This document shows, piece after piece, positions 1 to 8,564 of a DNA stretch of 64,000 nucleotides. The position numbers were made by a program, and so were the translations under genes. The DNA lies in assembly GCA_031553195.1 (NCBI GenBank), contig JAVBLV010000001.1, positions 69,111 through 133,110 of the forward strand, given 5' to 3'. The notes beneath the pieces were generated by a model that was not told the DNA's origin, did not search any database, and saw nothing but the letters and a program-made list of their open reading frames with translations. The first letter of the stretch is position 1, and every line of letters begins with the position of its first letter. The DNA is from JAVBLV01 sp031553195. GTDB lineage: Bacteria > Bacteroidota > Bacteroidia > Bacteroidales > P3.

Positions 1-521
1 GAAGATACTGAGTCTTGAGTAATATTCTCCCAAGATAATTTTTTTTCAAAAACATCTTTGGCTATTTGTTTAACGGCATGGGTAATTTCCCATCTGGAGC
101 TATAACTCAGGGCCAATATAAGATCAGTTCCGGTATTAGACGCCGTAATATCAATCGCATCTTGAAGTTCGCGTAAAGTTTCCGTATGCAACAATGCTAA
201 GTCTCCGATGGCTTTCAATGAAATATTGTTCTTATTTAAAGTGTCGATTTCGGCGTTTATGGTATCTACTAATAGCTGCATTAAGGCGTTTATTTCATTT
301 TGGGGCCTGTTCCAGTTTTCGGTAGAGAAAGCATAAAGGGTTAAATATTTTATTCCTAATTCAGCGGCGGCTTCGATAGTTTCCCGAACGGCTGTTACGC
401 CGTTTTGATGGCCGAAAGTCCTTTCTTGTCCGCGTTCCTTAGCCCACCTTCCGTTTCCATCCATTATTATGGCAATATGTCGAGGAAGTTTCTCCAGTTG
501 AATAATATCTTTTTTGTTCAT
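1..521 (-). CDS. uppS: Undecaprenyl diphosphate synthase, 3' part cut by window edge
   Basis: Cis-prenyltransferase that builds the C55 lipid carrier for peptidoglycan and surface glycans by adding isopentenyl units to farnesyl diphosphate; cytosolic and membrane-associated. Reading leftwards from ATG at 521, the protein opens MNKKDIIQLEKLPRHIAIIM and has the signature DGNGRWA with the catalytic Asp, then a GHQNGV-type stretch and an FSTENW motif. About 173 codons are visible of a family length near 245, so the C-terminus lies outside the window. It follows porG by 46 nt on the same strand, the order porG-uppS-bamA known from Porphyromonas, so bamA is expected next. Identification is firm. 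Confidence 0.93.
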   Translation of the reverse strand, partial: MNKKDIIQLEKLPRHIAIIMDGNGRWAKERGQERTFGHQNGVTAVRETIEAAAELGIKYLTLYAFSTENWNRPQNEINALMQLLVDTINAEIDTLNKNNISLKAIGDLALLHTETLRELQDAIDITASNTGTDLILALSYSSRWEITHAVKQIAKDVFEKKLSWENITQDSVS

Positions 522-567
522 CAAATTTGTCCAAAATATTAAACTATATTATTTAAAGAAAGGCTTA

Positions 568-1491
568 TTATAGTCTCGGATACCTTTTTCTGGAATCATA
601 GTACTTAAATGTATCTTGGCGACAATTATCCTTAGGAACTAAAAAACCCATCGAGAAAGTAAGCGTTACTCCGAAAAATGCATACCAATCGTCTAAGGCG
701 GCATTGCCTCTATCGCTCCCCGGAACATTATAAATACCTTCGTATCCGGGTAATTCATTTGTCCGGTCGCTCAAAATTACCGACATTTGTCCGTTCGTTC
801 CTGATAGCACATTTGGTTCGACATACGTCTTACTTACATCGTCTATGTAATCAGTAAACGTTTTCCGAATTCCATATTCGACTCCTAAAGAAATATTTTT
901 TGCAATACTGAATTTAAATCCGATCCCCATCGGAATAGAAAGTTGTACCAATGAATACGGTTTCCGGTCTTGATATTGGGCAGATCCTTGTCCTTCAGTG
1001 CCTAATTTATTCAGGTCATACCAAACGCCGTCATAGTACGCTTTAGGATTAAAAGAGAAAAAACCAACGCCTGCAAAAAGATAAGGAGCCCAACGATCTC
1101 TCACATCTCCGGTGTAATAGGGTAGAAAATTGAATTCCATTTGAATGCTCCCTTCAAAAATATAAGACTTGAAACTTAGGTTTCGCATTTCTATTATATC
1201 CGGATTCCCTCCTTTGAGCCAACCATATAAAGCGTCTGCCTTAATCACCCAGCGACTGTTTATGGTGTATCTGTATATAAGCCCGCCGGCAGGAGAAACG
1301 GTTCCCAATGGGCTTAAATTATTTAAATCCCCCATGTAGTTTGAGCCTCCCAAAAATAATCCTATTTCGGAACGAGCCAAAAATTGGGCTTTTGATTGAT
1401 AAATATTACAAAGCAATAAGAGCAGTAATACAAAAGGAAACGTCTTATTAAAGCCTACTCTTTTCATATAGATTTTTTTAAATATTTTCAT
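568..1491 (-). CDS. porG: PorG-like outer-membrane protein (DUF6089), type IX secretion
   Basis: Predicted outer-membrane beta-barrel of 307 residues. It has an N-terminal signal peptide (hydrophobic run around residues 18-32, ending QSKAQ) followed by a repeated amphipathic strand pattern. DUF6089 proteins next to uppS correspond to PorG of Porphyromonas, which links the PorK/N ring of the type IX secretion system to the outer membrane. Naming rests on the family look and on the uppS neighbour. An internal ATG at 1467 (MKRVGFNKTF) gives a more usual signal peptide and may be the true start. The end ...RKRYPRL is not a typical aromatic barrel end, so the barrel topology is inferred. Confidence 0.72.
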   Translation of the reverse strand: MKIFKKIYMKRVGFNKTFPFVLLLLLLCNIYQSKAQFLARSEIGLFLGGSNYMGDLNNLSPLGTVSPAGGLIYRYTINSRWVIKADALYGWLKGGNPDIIEMRNLSFKSYIFEGSIQMEFNFLPYYTGDVRDRWAPYLFAGVGFFSFNPKAYYDGVWYDLNKLGTEGQGSAQYQDRKPYSLVQLSIPMGIGFKFSIAKNISLGVEYGIRKTFTDYIDDVSKTYVEPNVLSGTNGQMSVILSDRTNELPGYEGIYNVPGSDRGNAALDDWYAFFGVTLTFSMGFLVPKDNCRQDTFKYYDSRKRYPRL

Positions 1492-1671
1492 CAGGGGCTG
1501 CTATTGGGAGTGTTGAAAAAATACATGAATCTCAATCGCTTAATATTTTTTGATAATATTTCTTCCAGACATATATTCACTACAAAATCGTACAAAGTTA
1601 TTATTTTTTTCTGTAAAATCCCCATATAGTTTATGGAAGGATTTCTTTCCATAGCAATCATAAAAAAATAC

Positions 1672-1715
1672 ATCCTCTGTTTATTGAAAATAAAAATACG
1701 TAATAAACAGAGGAT
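1672..1715 (-). terminator. Hairpin terminator after the exbB-exbD-tonB group
   Basis: A perfect 14-bp stem (1672-1685 with 1702-1715) has a 16-nt loop, and on the minus strand a T-rich run follows it. It lies 29 nt past the tonB stop and separates that group from porG. Confidence 0.7.
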
Positions 1716-1743
1716 TATGGGATTTTTGAATAATGGAATCCTT

Positions 1744-2544
1744 CTAATTTGTACGAATAAATTTATATGTAATAGTTCCTATTTGTATATCGGCGGCATC
1801 ATTATCGGGGCTAAATTTAGATTGTTTTGCCGCTTCTTCCGCCATTTTCCATAATGAACGGTCTACAATAGTAGTACCTCTTTCTCCTGCTTCGGACCGC
1901 GTAACGATACCATCCTTGTTTACCCAAATTTTGACGACTACATTTCCCTGTTCGTTAGAAGTATACTGGGGTTTTGGTAAACTTTTTGCGCTTCTTCCGG
2001 AGAGGCTGAACGAAATACCTCCTTTCCCGGGAATGCCGCTATATGAATTTGAATTAGGATCTCCGCCGGGTTTTCCCTGGTCGCCTGATCCGGATGTAAT
2101 TCCTTGGCCTGTTCCTTGTCCTCCTCCGGTTTCGCTACCCGTTCTTCGGTTTGGAAATAAAGCGTTGGTATTGACCTGAGGTTGCTCAGGCTGATCGGGT
2201 TTGTTTTGCTGCTGATTAGTAGGCTTTTGCTGTGTGTTGCTTTTCCCTGAATTTAGAGAAATTGTTTCCTCCCTTGTTTGCGTGGAATAGTCGGCGGTGG
2301 AGGTATGTGCAGGAGAAACGCTTGAGGCCGGACTTTCTTGTCCGAGAGGCGCCGCCGTTGTTGTCCCCAAACCTGTTTCGCTATTACCCACATTGACTTC
2401 CACTCCTTGTTCTTCAGGCAAAGGAAGCGGAACGCTTAACCCGAAGAGAAAACATAGCCCAAGGAGAACAATATGAAAAACGAGCGTCCCTATGGCTGCA
2501 AACAAAGAAGACTTGTTTTTATCGTTTTTTTCTGATGACCTCAT
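1744..2544 (-). CDS. tonB: TonB-family energy transducer
   Basis: 266-residue periplasm-spanning protein that carries proton-motive energy from ExbB/ExbD to outer-membrane receptors, or to a Tol-like envelope function. A cytoplasmic head rich in Lys and Ser precedes one membrane segment (about residues 14-40). A long Gln/Pro/Gly/Ser linker follows (about 45-170). The C-terminal TonB fold has the usual pattern GNVVVKIWVNKDG and ends TYKFIRTN. The start ATG overlaps the exbD stop as ATGA, which implies translational coupling. The short C-terminal domain also resembles TolA-like partners in Bacteroidota, so a Tol-type role is possible. Confidence 0.85.
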   Translation of the reverse strand: MRSSEKNDKNKSSLFAAIGTLVFHIVLLGLCFLFGLSVPLPLPEEQGVEVNVGNSETGLGTTTAAPLGQESPASSVSPAHTSTADYSTQTREETISLNSGKSNTQQKPTNQQQNKPDQPEQPQVNTNALFPNRRTGSETGGGQGTGQGITSGSGDQGKPGGDPNSNSYSGIPGKGGISFSLSGRSAKSLPKPQYTSNEQGNVVVKIWVNKDGIVTRSEAGERGTTIVDRSLWKMAEEAAKQSKFSPDNDAADIQIGTITYKFIRTN

Positions 2545-2957
2545 TTTGTTTCTTTAGGTGATGTTGCCAAAATTACTTTATGCGTTACATTATTTTTTTC
2601 ATTAATTGCATTTACTGCATCTATGACGTTTACAACATATTGGACAGGAACCGATTTATCGGCTCTAAGCACGACGCTTGCATCTGGGATATTTCCTATT
2701 TCCTTCTCAATCATGGGTTGTAAGGTTTCCAGACTGGCCGGAGTCTCCCCGACAAAAAAAGTAAAATCATCGTTGATGTATACCGTTACATTTTGTTTCG
2801 CCATTGTTTTACTTGTACTTTGGGGAAGCAATAACTTAACGGCGTTAGGGCTGATTAAAGTAGATGTGATCATAAAGAAAATCAATAGAAGAAACACCAG
2901 ATCAGACATGGTGGCCGAACTAAATTCCGAAGATATCCGGTTTTGACTTTTTATCAT
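2541..2957 (-). CDS. exbD: ExbD/TolR biopolymer transport protein
   Basis: 138-residue inner-membrane protein of the proton-driven ExbB-ExbD motor. The N-terminal segment SATMSDLVFLLLIFFMITS carries the conserved membrane Asp (residue 19) that takes the proton in this family. A small periplasmic domain with the usual VVLRADKSVPVQYVV pattern follows. It sits between exbB (131 nt upstream) and tonB (4-nt overlap), so the three form one transcription unit. Length and motif order fit the family well. Confidence 0.9.
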   Translation of the reverse strand: MIKSQNRISSEFSSATMSDLVFLLLIFFMITSTLISPNAVKLLLPQSTSKTMAKQNVTVYINDDFTFFVGETPASLETLQPMIEKEIGNIPDASVVLRADKSVPVQYVVNVIDAVNAINEKNNVTHKVILATSPKETK

Positions 2958-3088
2958 GATTATTTATATATTAAATTAAAAGGGGCCTAATCCAAATACG
3001 GATTTTGATAGCCCTTATTGTAAAACAATCTGTCTATAACTCTCTCAATTATATAATGTAAGTATTTGATTGAGATTAAAAAAACAGA

Positions 3089-3781
3089 TTATTTAGCGGG
3101 TTCGTGAAGCAAATCCATAAATTCTGCCGCCCGTGCTTCTAAAATGAAAACGACCTTGTTAATTCTCGCAACCAATAAATTGTACATTAAATAAGCCATA
3201 ATTCCCACAATTAAACCGCCGACGGTTGTAATCATGGCCTCATAGATACCGCTTGAGAGTAATTGGATATCAATATTATTTCCTGCTTTTGCCATATCGA
3301 AAAATGCGCGCACCATACCTGTTACGGTTCCTAAAAAACCTAGCATGGGACCCACGCCGGCAACTACGGCGACCATAGAAACGCCCCTTTCTAACCGGGA
3401 AACTTCAAGCTTGCCAACATTTTCTATAGCGGCATTAATATCAGGCAACGGACGCCCTAATCGAAATAAACCTTTTTCAATCATACGGGCAATAGGCGTT
3501 TGGGCGCTTTTTGCCAACGATTTTGCGCCGTCAATATTTCCGCTATGGATAAACTCCCGGATACTATTCATAAATCCGGAATCCTCTTTTAATGATTTAT
3601 TGATTGCCAGGTAGCGTTCAATAAAGATATAAACAGTTAAAATAGAAAGGATTAATAATACAATCATAATCCATCCGCCTTTTATGGCTAAGTCCATAAC
3701 AGACAACTCGTCTACCCCTGTTTGCGCGGCAGTTTGTACGGCATTAGAGCCTACTTCATTAATTTGCAATAAAATACTCAT
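3089..3781 (-). CDS. exbB: MotA/TolQ/ExbB proton channel protein
   Basis: Inner-membrane proton channel that pairs with ExbD. Three membrane segments are seen: GGWIMIVLLILSILTVYIFI near the N-terminus, and two in the C-terminal half around VAVVAGVGPMLGFLGTVTGM and AMITTVGGLIVGIMAYLMY. The GPMLGFLGTVTGM motif is the family signature. I place the start at 3781 (MSILLQINEVG). A longer frame to 3817 adds a charged 12-residue head not expected in the family. It is the first gene of the exbB-exbD-tonB group. The TolQ-like N-terminus means it could serve envelope constriction as well as nutrient uptake. Confidence 0.88.
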   Translation of the reverse strand: MSILLQINEVGSNAVQTAAQTGVDELSVMDLAIKGGWIMIVLLILSILTVYIFIERYLAINKSLKEDSGFMNSIREFIHSGNIDGAKSLAKSAQTPIARMIEKGLFRLGRPLPDINAAIENVGKLEVSRLERGVSMVAVVAGVGPMLGFLGTVTGMVRAFFDMAKAGNNIDIQLLSSGIYEAMITTVGGLIVGIMAYLMYNLLVARINKVVFILEARAAEFMDLLHEPAK

Positions 3782-4005
3782 ATTATTCAATTCTTTTTTG
3801 CGGTGTAAAAGTAACACAAACTTTTAGGAAGTTATTGTGTTGATCCAATAAAATATCAACATATCATTGTTAATTACCAAAAATGATCCAGACTGGTTTT
3901 ATCAAAATCAGTACCTTTGTATCCCATAGTATTAGCTCTATTTTTCTTATAAAATCTAATGGGGGAAACGCAACTAAAACCATATTTGGCAGAATACTCT
4001 AATAA

Positions 4006-5055
4006 ATGAAACGCTACACCATTCCGATTTTTATCCCTGAACTGGCATGCCCTTTTCGATGTATTTATTGTAATCAACATGTTATTTCGGGGAAAATATC
4101 CATTCCTACAAATAAACAAATTAAAGACACAATCGCCTCCCGCCTGTTAACATTCAAAAGAGACGCTTATATAGAATTAGGATTTTTTGGGGGAAACTTT
4201 ACAGGGATTCCCTATGAAATGCAGGAGGAATTGCTATCATTGGTTCAACCGTATATCCATGAGAAAAAAATCAATTCTATTCGCATTTCTACCCGGCCGG
4301 ATTATATTTCGCCCATCGTTTTGGCGATACTTAAAAAATATCATGTCGAAACAATTGAACTAGGCGTGCAGTCTATGGATGATGAAGTTCTTTCTTTAAG
4401 CAGGAGGGGATATGATTCCGAAACGGTTGTGAAAGCCGCGGGAATGATTCGGGAGGAGGGTTTTAATCTAGGAATGCAAATGATGATAGGCTTGCCCGGC
4501 GATTCGAAAGAAAAGTCGCGAGAGACGGCAGAGGCAATTGTAAAACTTGGCGCCGTATGCACGAGGATCTACCCTACGCTTGTTGTTAAAGATACGGAGC
4601 TTTCTAAAATGTATCAAACGGGGAATTATCAGGCGCTTTCTATGGCGCAAGCTATTGATTGGACGAAAGAACCTTTGCGGATTTTTGAAGAAAATGGAAT
4701 TACCGTGCTTAGAGTGGGTTTGCATCCTACGGAAGGATTTATCTCAGGAAGCGATTTTTTGGAAGGCCCTTTCCATGTCTCTTTTAAAGAACTTGTACTG
4801 ACGGAAATTTGGAAAGATCGTTTGTGGGAAGCGTGCGCTAAGGAAAAAGATATTCGAAAAAATCTTCTCATTTCTATTTCAAAAAAAGATATGAATTATG
4901 CAGTTGGTTATCAGTCTAAGAATAAAATTTTTTTTAGTCGGCATTTTGAGAAAGTTCATTTTTATGGTCATCCCGATATAAAGAGTCCCGGATTTGAAAT
5001 CAAGACAGAATTTGATGAAAATAATAGCGTTTTAGGAAAAGATGAAATTCAATAA
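4006..5055 (+). CDS. Radical SAM protein (Elp3/YhcC-like)
   Basis: 349-residue radical S-adenosylmethionine enzyme. The 4Fe-4S binding motif CX3CX2C is at residues 15, 19 and 22 (ACPFRCIYCNQ). A GFFGGNFTG segment follows and may bind SAM, then a TIM-barrel-like core with LGVQSMDDEVL and GMQMMIGLPGD, typical of the Elp3/HemN-like branch. Bacteroidales carry a homologue of this type whose substrate is unknown to me. It is transcribed away from exbB across a 224-nt gap. A TACCTTTG box at 3912-3919 could be its -7 element, but no clear -33 is visible. Family is certain, reaction is not. Confidence 0.85.
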   Translation: MKRYTIPIFIPELACPFRCIYCNQHVISGKISIPTNKQIKDTIASRLLTFKRDAYIELGFFGGNFTGIPYEMQEELLSLVQPYIHEKKINSIRISTRPDYISPIVLAILKKYHVETIELGVQSMDDEVLSLSRRGYDSETVVKAAGMIREEGFNLGMQMMIGLPGDSKEKSRETAEAIVKLGAVCTRIYPTLVVKDTELSKMYQTGNYQALSMAQAIDWTKEPLRIFEENGITVLRVGLHPTEGFISGSDFLEGPFHVSFKELVLTEIWKDRLWEACAKEKDIRKNLLISISKKDMNYAVGYQSKNKIFFSRHFEKVHFYGHPDIKSPGFEIKTEFDENNSVLGKDEIQ

Positions 5056-5096
5056 TAAAGATTCGATGGATGGACTTGGCCAATCATCGATAAAAA

Positions 5097-5128
5097 TTTG
5101 TATTATTCAAAATTGATTCATATCTTTG
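5097..5128 (+). promoter_or_regulatory. Bacteroidota-type promoter for the SPFH gene
   Basis: TTTG at 5097-5100, a 20-nt spacer, and TATCTTTG at 5121-5128 match the known Bacteroidota consensus (TTTG ... TAnnTTTG). It lies 45 nt before the SPFH gene start, so transcription would begin near 5135. Confidence 0.65.
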
Positions 5129-5172
5129 TGATATCGTTTTAATATCATTTTAAACTTAAAAAAACAATTGGT

Positions 5173-6090
5173 ATGGAAAAAATTATTAAACTTTCTCAAA
5201 ATGGCTACCCTCATCTATTTCTGGCATTATTGATGTTGTTGTCGCCTCTTTTGGCGTTTTTATGCGTATTGCCGATTTTAATTGCAATTACATGTTTGCT
5301 TTGTTTGCTTTCGTTTTTCTGGTTCTCAGGATTAATGATTATTAATCCCAATCAGTCAAGAGTATTGACATTATTCGGAAAATATAAAGGAACTGTAAAA
5401 GAAAACGGTTTTTTTTGGGTAAACCCCTTTTATGTCAAGCGAAAAATATCCCTGCGAGTACATAATTTAGAATCAGATTTTATAAAAGTCAATGATTTAT
5501 TGGGAAACCCGATTGTTATCAGCGCTATTGTCGTTTGGAGAATTGTTGATACCTATAAAGCCGCTTTTGTTATCGAAAGTTCGGAAGAGACGAGTCTGAA
5601 AACAGGGCAAAAAACGCATACCTACGCCAATAGTTCTTTCGAAAGTTTCGTAAAAATACAAGTAGAAGCTGCTTTGCGTAGTCTCGCGCATTCTTATCCT
5701 TATGATGATTTTGATGAAAACAAAGATACCATTTGCTTACGTTCCGGCGTGGACGAAATCAATAAGGCTTTGGAAAAAGAAATCAGCGAGAGATTAGTAA
5801 TTGCAGGCATTGAAATTCAAGAAGCCCGTATTTCCAATTTATCTTATGCCCCCGAAATTGCAAGTTCTATGCTTCAGCGGCAACAGGCGCAAGCTGTAAT
5901 TGCCGCCCGAACTAAAATTGTGGAAGGCGCCGTTAGCATGGTAGAAATGGCTTTGGAGAAATTATCCAAAGAGAATATTATTCAACTTGACGAAGAAAGG
6001 AAAGCGGCAATGGTTAGTAATTTATTAATTGTTCTTTGCTCGGACCACTCTGCAAAACCGGTAATTAATACAGGTACTTTATACCAATAA
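5173..6090 (+). CDS. SPFH/Band 7 membrane protein
   Basis: 305-residue stomatin/prohibitin-like scaffold. Two N-terminal hydrophobic segments (residues 15-60) are followed by the Band 7 start NPNQSRVLTLFGKYKGTVKENGFFWVNPFY. A long helical tail rich in Gln, Ala and Glu follows (about 225-290). SPFH proteins gather into membrane microdomains and often modulate membrane proteases. The gene has its own promoter. It is followed 14 nt later by a small ribbon-helix-helix gene, a pairing that appears to recur in Bacteroidota. Exact role unknown. Confidence 0.85.
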   Translation: MEKIIKLSQNGYPHLFLALLMLLSPLLAFLCVLPILIAITCLLCLLSFFWFSGLMIINPNQSRVLTLFGKYKGTVKENGFFWVNPFYVKRKISLRVHNLESDFIKVNDLLGNPIVISAIVVWRIVDTYKAAFVIESSEETSLKTGQKTHTYANSSFESFVKIQVEAALRSLAHSYPYDDFDENKDTICLRSGVDEINKALEKEISERLVIAGIEIQEARISNLSYAPEIASSMLQRQQAQAVIAARTKIVEGAVSMVEMALEKLSKENIIQLDEERKAAMVSNLLIVLCSDHSAKPVINTGTLYQ

Positions 6091-6104
6091 AAGCGATAGC
6101 ATCT

Positions 6105-6281
6105 ATGGATAATAAAAAGGCGTTTCCACTCCGTTTGAATAAAAAAATGTATGATGCCATCGAAAAATGGGCTTCTGATGAATTCAGGAGCGTTAATGGG
6201 CAGATTGAGTGGATATTAAATGAGGCTTTGAAAAAAAGGGGCGGTCAAAAAATAAAAAACCAAACTCCAAACATTATATGA
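6105..6281 (+). CDS. Small Arc-type ribbon-helix-helix protein
   Basis: 58 codons from ATG at 6105 to TGA at 6279-6281. The N-terminus MDNKKAFPLRLNKKMYDAIE looks like the beta strand and first helix of Arc/MetJ-type DNA-binding proteins. A second helix follows (NGQIEWILNEALKKR). These proteins act as dimers or tetramers on short operator repeats. It follows the SPFH gene closely and probably shares its transcript. It could repress that unit, or act as an adaptor without DNA binding; nothing in the sequence decides this. The tail from about residue 46 is basic and likely disordered. Confidence 0.75.
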   Translation: MDNKKAFPLRLNKKMYDAIEKWASDEFRSVNGQIEWILNEALKKRGGQKIKNQTPNII

Positions 6282-6557
6282 TAACTAATTGAAACGAGTT
6301 GTATGAGGCTTAAGTTGACGACATTGAACTCCAGGGTAGGTACTAGTTCAGTACTTGTCTGAAAATCGAACAGGTAACAGGGCTTCTTTTGAACGGATTG
6401 TATGAAGGTTGATAATTGATATAATCGAAGTTGTGCGGGTCTTTGATACATTTGTGATAGATTCTTTGGCGCAAATTTACTGATACGCATAAGCTTGTAG
6501 CGCGAAATGGACACAGAATTTTATAGGCTTGCAAGGCAAAAAATGGGCGCTTTGGCT

Positions 6558-6690
6558 AGGGCAAACGCATCAAAAATGCAAATATCTGATTTTGGAATAT
6601 TTGAAAAATAGTATTTTCCTATTTGAATTTGCAGATATATATGATTATCAATAATTTAACTTATTAAAATAATTTTGATGCGTTTGCCCT
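6558..6690. repeat. 133-bp element bounded by perfect 18-bp inverted repeats
   Basis: Arms at 6558-6575 and 6673-6690 are exact reverse complements (agggcaaacgcatcaaaa). The 97-nt interior is very AT-rich and has no ORF. No flanking target duplication is seen. It may be a second miniature element or an insertion-sequence remnant. The rest of the 6282-6863 gap holds no gene I can support. Confidence 0.6.
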
Positions 6691-6811
6691 GAGCAGGATT
6701 TAGGGTTTTTAGAGATTCCCTTTATTCAAATAATTCCCAAAACGAACGTAAAACCAATTCCAATAAACATTCTGCCATCTCTGCAAATATACGAGATCTG
6801 TTCAAACTCGC

Positions 6812-6840
6812 TTTGCCTTCAAGTAAATTTTGTACTTTTG
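6812..6840 (+). promoter_or_regulatory. Possible purQ promoter
   Basis: TTTG at 6812-6815 and TACTTTTG at 6833-6840 match the Bacteroidota boxes, but the spacer is 17 nt, shorter than the usual 19-21. It lies 24 nt before the purQ start. Confidence 0.45.
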
Positions 6841-6863
6841 CATAAAGATTAAAGATTTATCTC

Positions 6864-7556
6864 ATGAAATTTGGAGTAGTTACATTCCCAGGGTCAAATT
6901 GCGACCAAGATATGATATATGCGTTAAGAAATATATTTAATCAAGAAGTTGTAGAACTCTGGCATAAAGATATTGATCTGAAAGAAAGCGACTTTATCAT
7001 TTTACCCGGCGGATTCTCTTACGGTGATTATTTGCGTTCAGGAGCCATTGCCCGTTTTTCGCCTATTATGAGTTCTATCATTCCTTTTGCGCAAAAAGGA
7101 GGATACGTATTAGGCATTTGTAATGGATTTCAGATTTTATGCGAATCGGGACTTTTGGAAGGAACCACTTTGTTACATAATACCAATAGGCAATTTATTT
7201 GTAAAAATACTTTTATCTTACCACAAACTCAAAAGACCATTTTCACAACTAAAGCCTCAGGGAAAAAACCATTAAAAATACCGATTGCCCATGGAGAAGG
7301 TCGTTTTTTTGCCAGCCAGGATACGTTGAAGAAACTGAACGACAACAATCAAATCCTTTTTAGGTACTGCGACATAAATGGCAATATTACAGTTGATGCA
7401 AATCCTAATGGTTCCGAAGAGAATATTGCCGGAATTACCAATAAAAAATATAATGTTTTCGGTATGATGCCGCATCCTGAAAGGGCATGCGACAAAGAAT
7501 TAGGAAATACGGACGGCGCCGTTTTGTTCGAATCAATCCTGAATTCTATAAAATAA
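6864..7556 (+). CDS. purQ: Phosphoribosylformylglycinamidine synthase, glutaminase subunit
   Basis: Class I glutamine amidotransferase that supplies ammonia for conversion of FGAR to FGAM in purine synthesis. The nucleophile Cys86 sits in LGICNGFQ, and the catalytic His204 and Glu206 in PHPER. The N-terminus FPGSNCDQD and FILPGGFSYGDYLRSGA are typical of PurQ. At 230 residues it is the free-standing subunit, so a separate PurL and PurS are expected elsewhere. Many Bacteroidales instead use one fused protein of about 1,230 residues. rnhB follows 11 nt after the stop and is likely cotranscribed. Confidence 0.95.
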   Translation: MKFGVVTFPGSNCDQDMIYALRNIFNQEVVELWHKDIDLKESDFIILPGGFSYGDYLRSGAIARFSPIMSSIIPFAQKGGYVLGICNGFQILCESGLLEGTTLLHNTNRQFICKNTFILPQTQKTIFTTKASGKKPLKIPIAHGEGRFFASQDTLKKLNDNNQILFRYCDINGNITVDANPNGSEENIAGITNKKYNVFGMMPHPERACDKELGNTDGAVLFESILNSIK

Positions 7557-7567
7557 AAAGATAGTAA

Positions 7568-8167
7568 ATGTCGCTGCAATCCTGTTTTAGCGAAACTCTA
7601 ATTGAAGCGGGCTGCGACGAAGCCGGAAGAGGTTGTCTTGCAGGCCCTGTATATGCGGCGGCGGTAATATTACCTAAGGATTATCATAATGAGTTATTAA
7701 ACGATTCGAAAAAACTTACGGCCAAGCAACGCGAAAAACTCAAACAGGAAATTGAAAAACAAGCAATTTCTTGGTCTGTAGCAAGCGTAGACCATATAAC
7801 GATTGATCGGGTCAATATTTTGAATGCTTCTTTCTTAGCTATCAATAAAGCGATCTCAGGCTTAAAAAACAAACCGGAATTATTACTTATTGATGGCAAC
7901 CGTTTCAAAAATGAAACAGGCATACAATATCAATGTATTATTAAAGGAGACTCTAAATATATGTCTATTGCGGCCGCTTCCATATTGGCAAAAACCTATA
8001 GGGATGAATTTATGCTTCAGTTACATGAAGAATTTCCCCAATATGGATGGAATAGGAATAAATCGTATGCAACAAAAGAACATAGGGAGGCCATTATCAA
8101 ATTCGGACAAAGTCCATGGCATAGAAAAAGTTTTAGCGTGGGACTGCAAACAAAGTTAGAATTCTAA
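7568..8167 (+). CDS. rnhB: Ribonuclease HII
   Basis: Removes ribonucleotides from DNA and RNA primers from RNA-DNA hybrids. The acidic metal-binding residues are visible: Asp17 and Glu18 in CDEAGRGCLAGP, Asp109 in LLIDGNRF and Asp146 in TYRDEFM. The 199-residue length is standard. It begins 11 nt after purQ. A MITE copy lies 42 nt downstream and ends the unit. Confidence 0.95.
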   Translation: MSLQSCFSETLIEAGCDEAGRGCLAGPVYAAAVILPKDYHNELLNDSKKLTAKQREKLKQEIEKQAISWSVASVDHITIDRVNILNASFLAINKAISGLKNKPELLLIDGNRFKNETGIQYQCIIKGDSKYMSIAAASILAKTYRDEFMLQLHEEFPQYGWNRNKSYATKEHREAIIKFGQSPWHRKSFSVGLQTKLEF

Positions 8168-8209
8168 ATAATTATTATTAATAATCCTCTGAGAACTGGA
8201 TCCGCTTTA

Positions 8210-8368
8210 GAGGTTGTTTAAAAATTTTTCCATGAAGTATTTTGAGTCTAAAAATGCGCTTTTTTGTCGGAATTTTTACCAAATAGCGCTACTATTCTTG
8301 AAAAATCCCGCCTGCAAACTCGCTATTTTTATCTCTCAAATCTTTTCCACAAAAATTTAAACAACCTT
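8210..8368 (+). mobile_element. MITE copy A
   Basis: 159-bp member of the dispersed family. The left end gaggttgtttaaa and right end tttaaacaacctt are inverted repeats. TTA is duplicated at 8207-8209 and 8369-8371. The internal arms aatagcg and cgctatt can pair. I call this orientation forward. The remaining 8372-8564 holds no gene. Confidence 0.85.
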
Positions 8369-8564
8369 TTAAAACCGAGTAAAAACAAAATGTCCTAATA
8401 GATTGAATAAATCATTTTACAAAAACTTATGTTTATGATTCTTTATCACAATGTAAAGGATTCCCAAAGTCGGAATATTATTATACAATTCCGATGAACA
8501 TATTTCTTGAAAAGTTGTTTAAAATCTGTCTCTGAAAATTCCATTACAGACTATATTTATCACT

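Noticed and set aside
6245..6514. Open frame of 89 codons on the minus strand after the SPFH/RHH pair
   Set aside because: Overlaps the end of the RHH gene, odd composition, no motif, no start signal; treated as chance.
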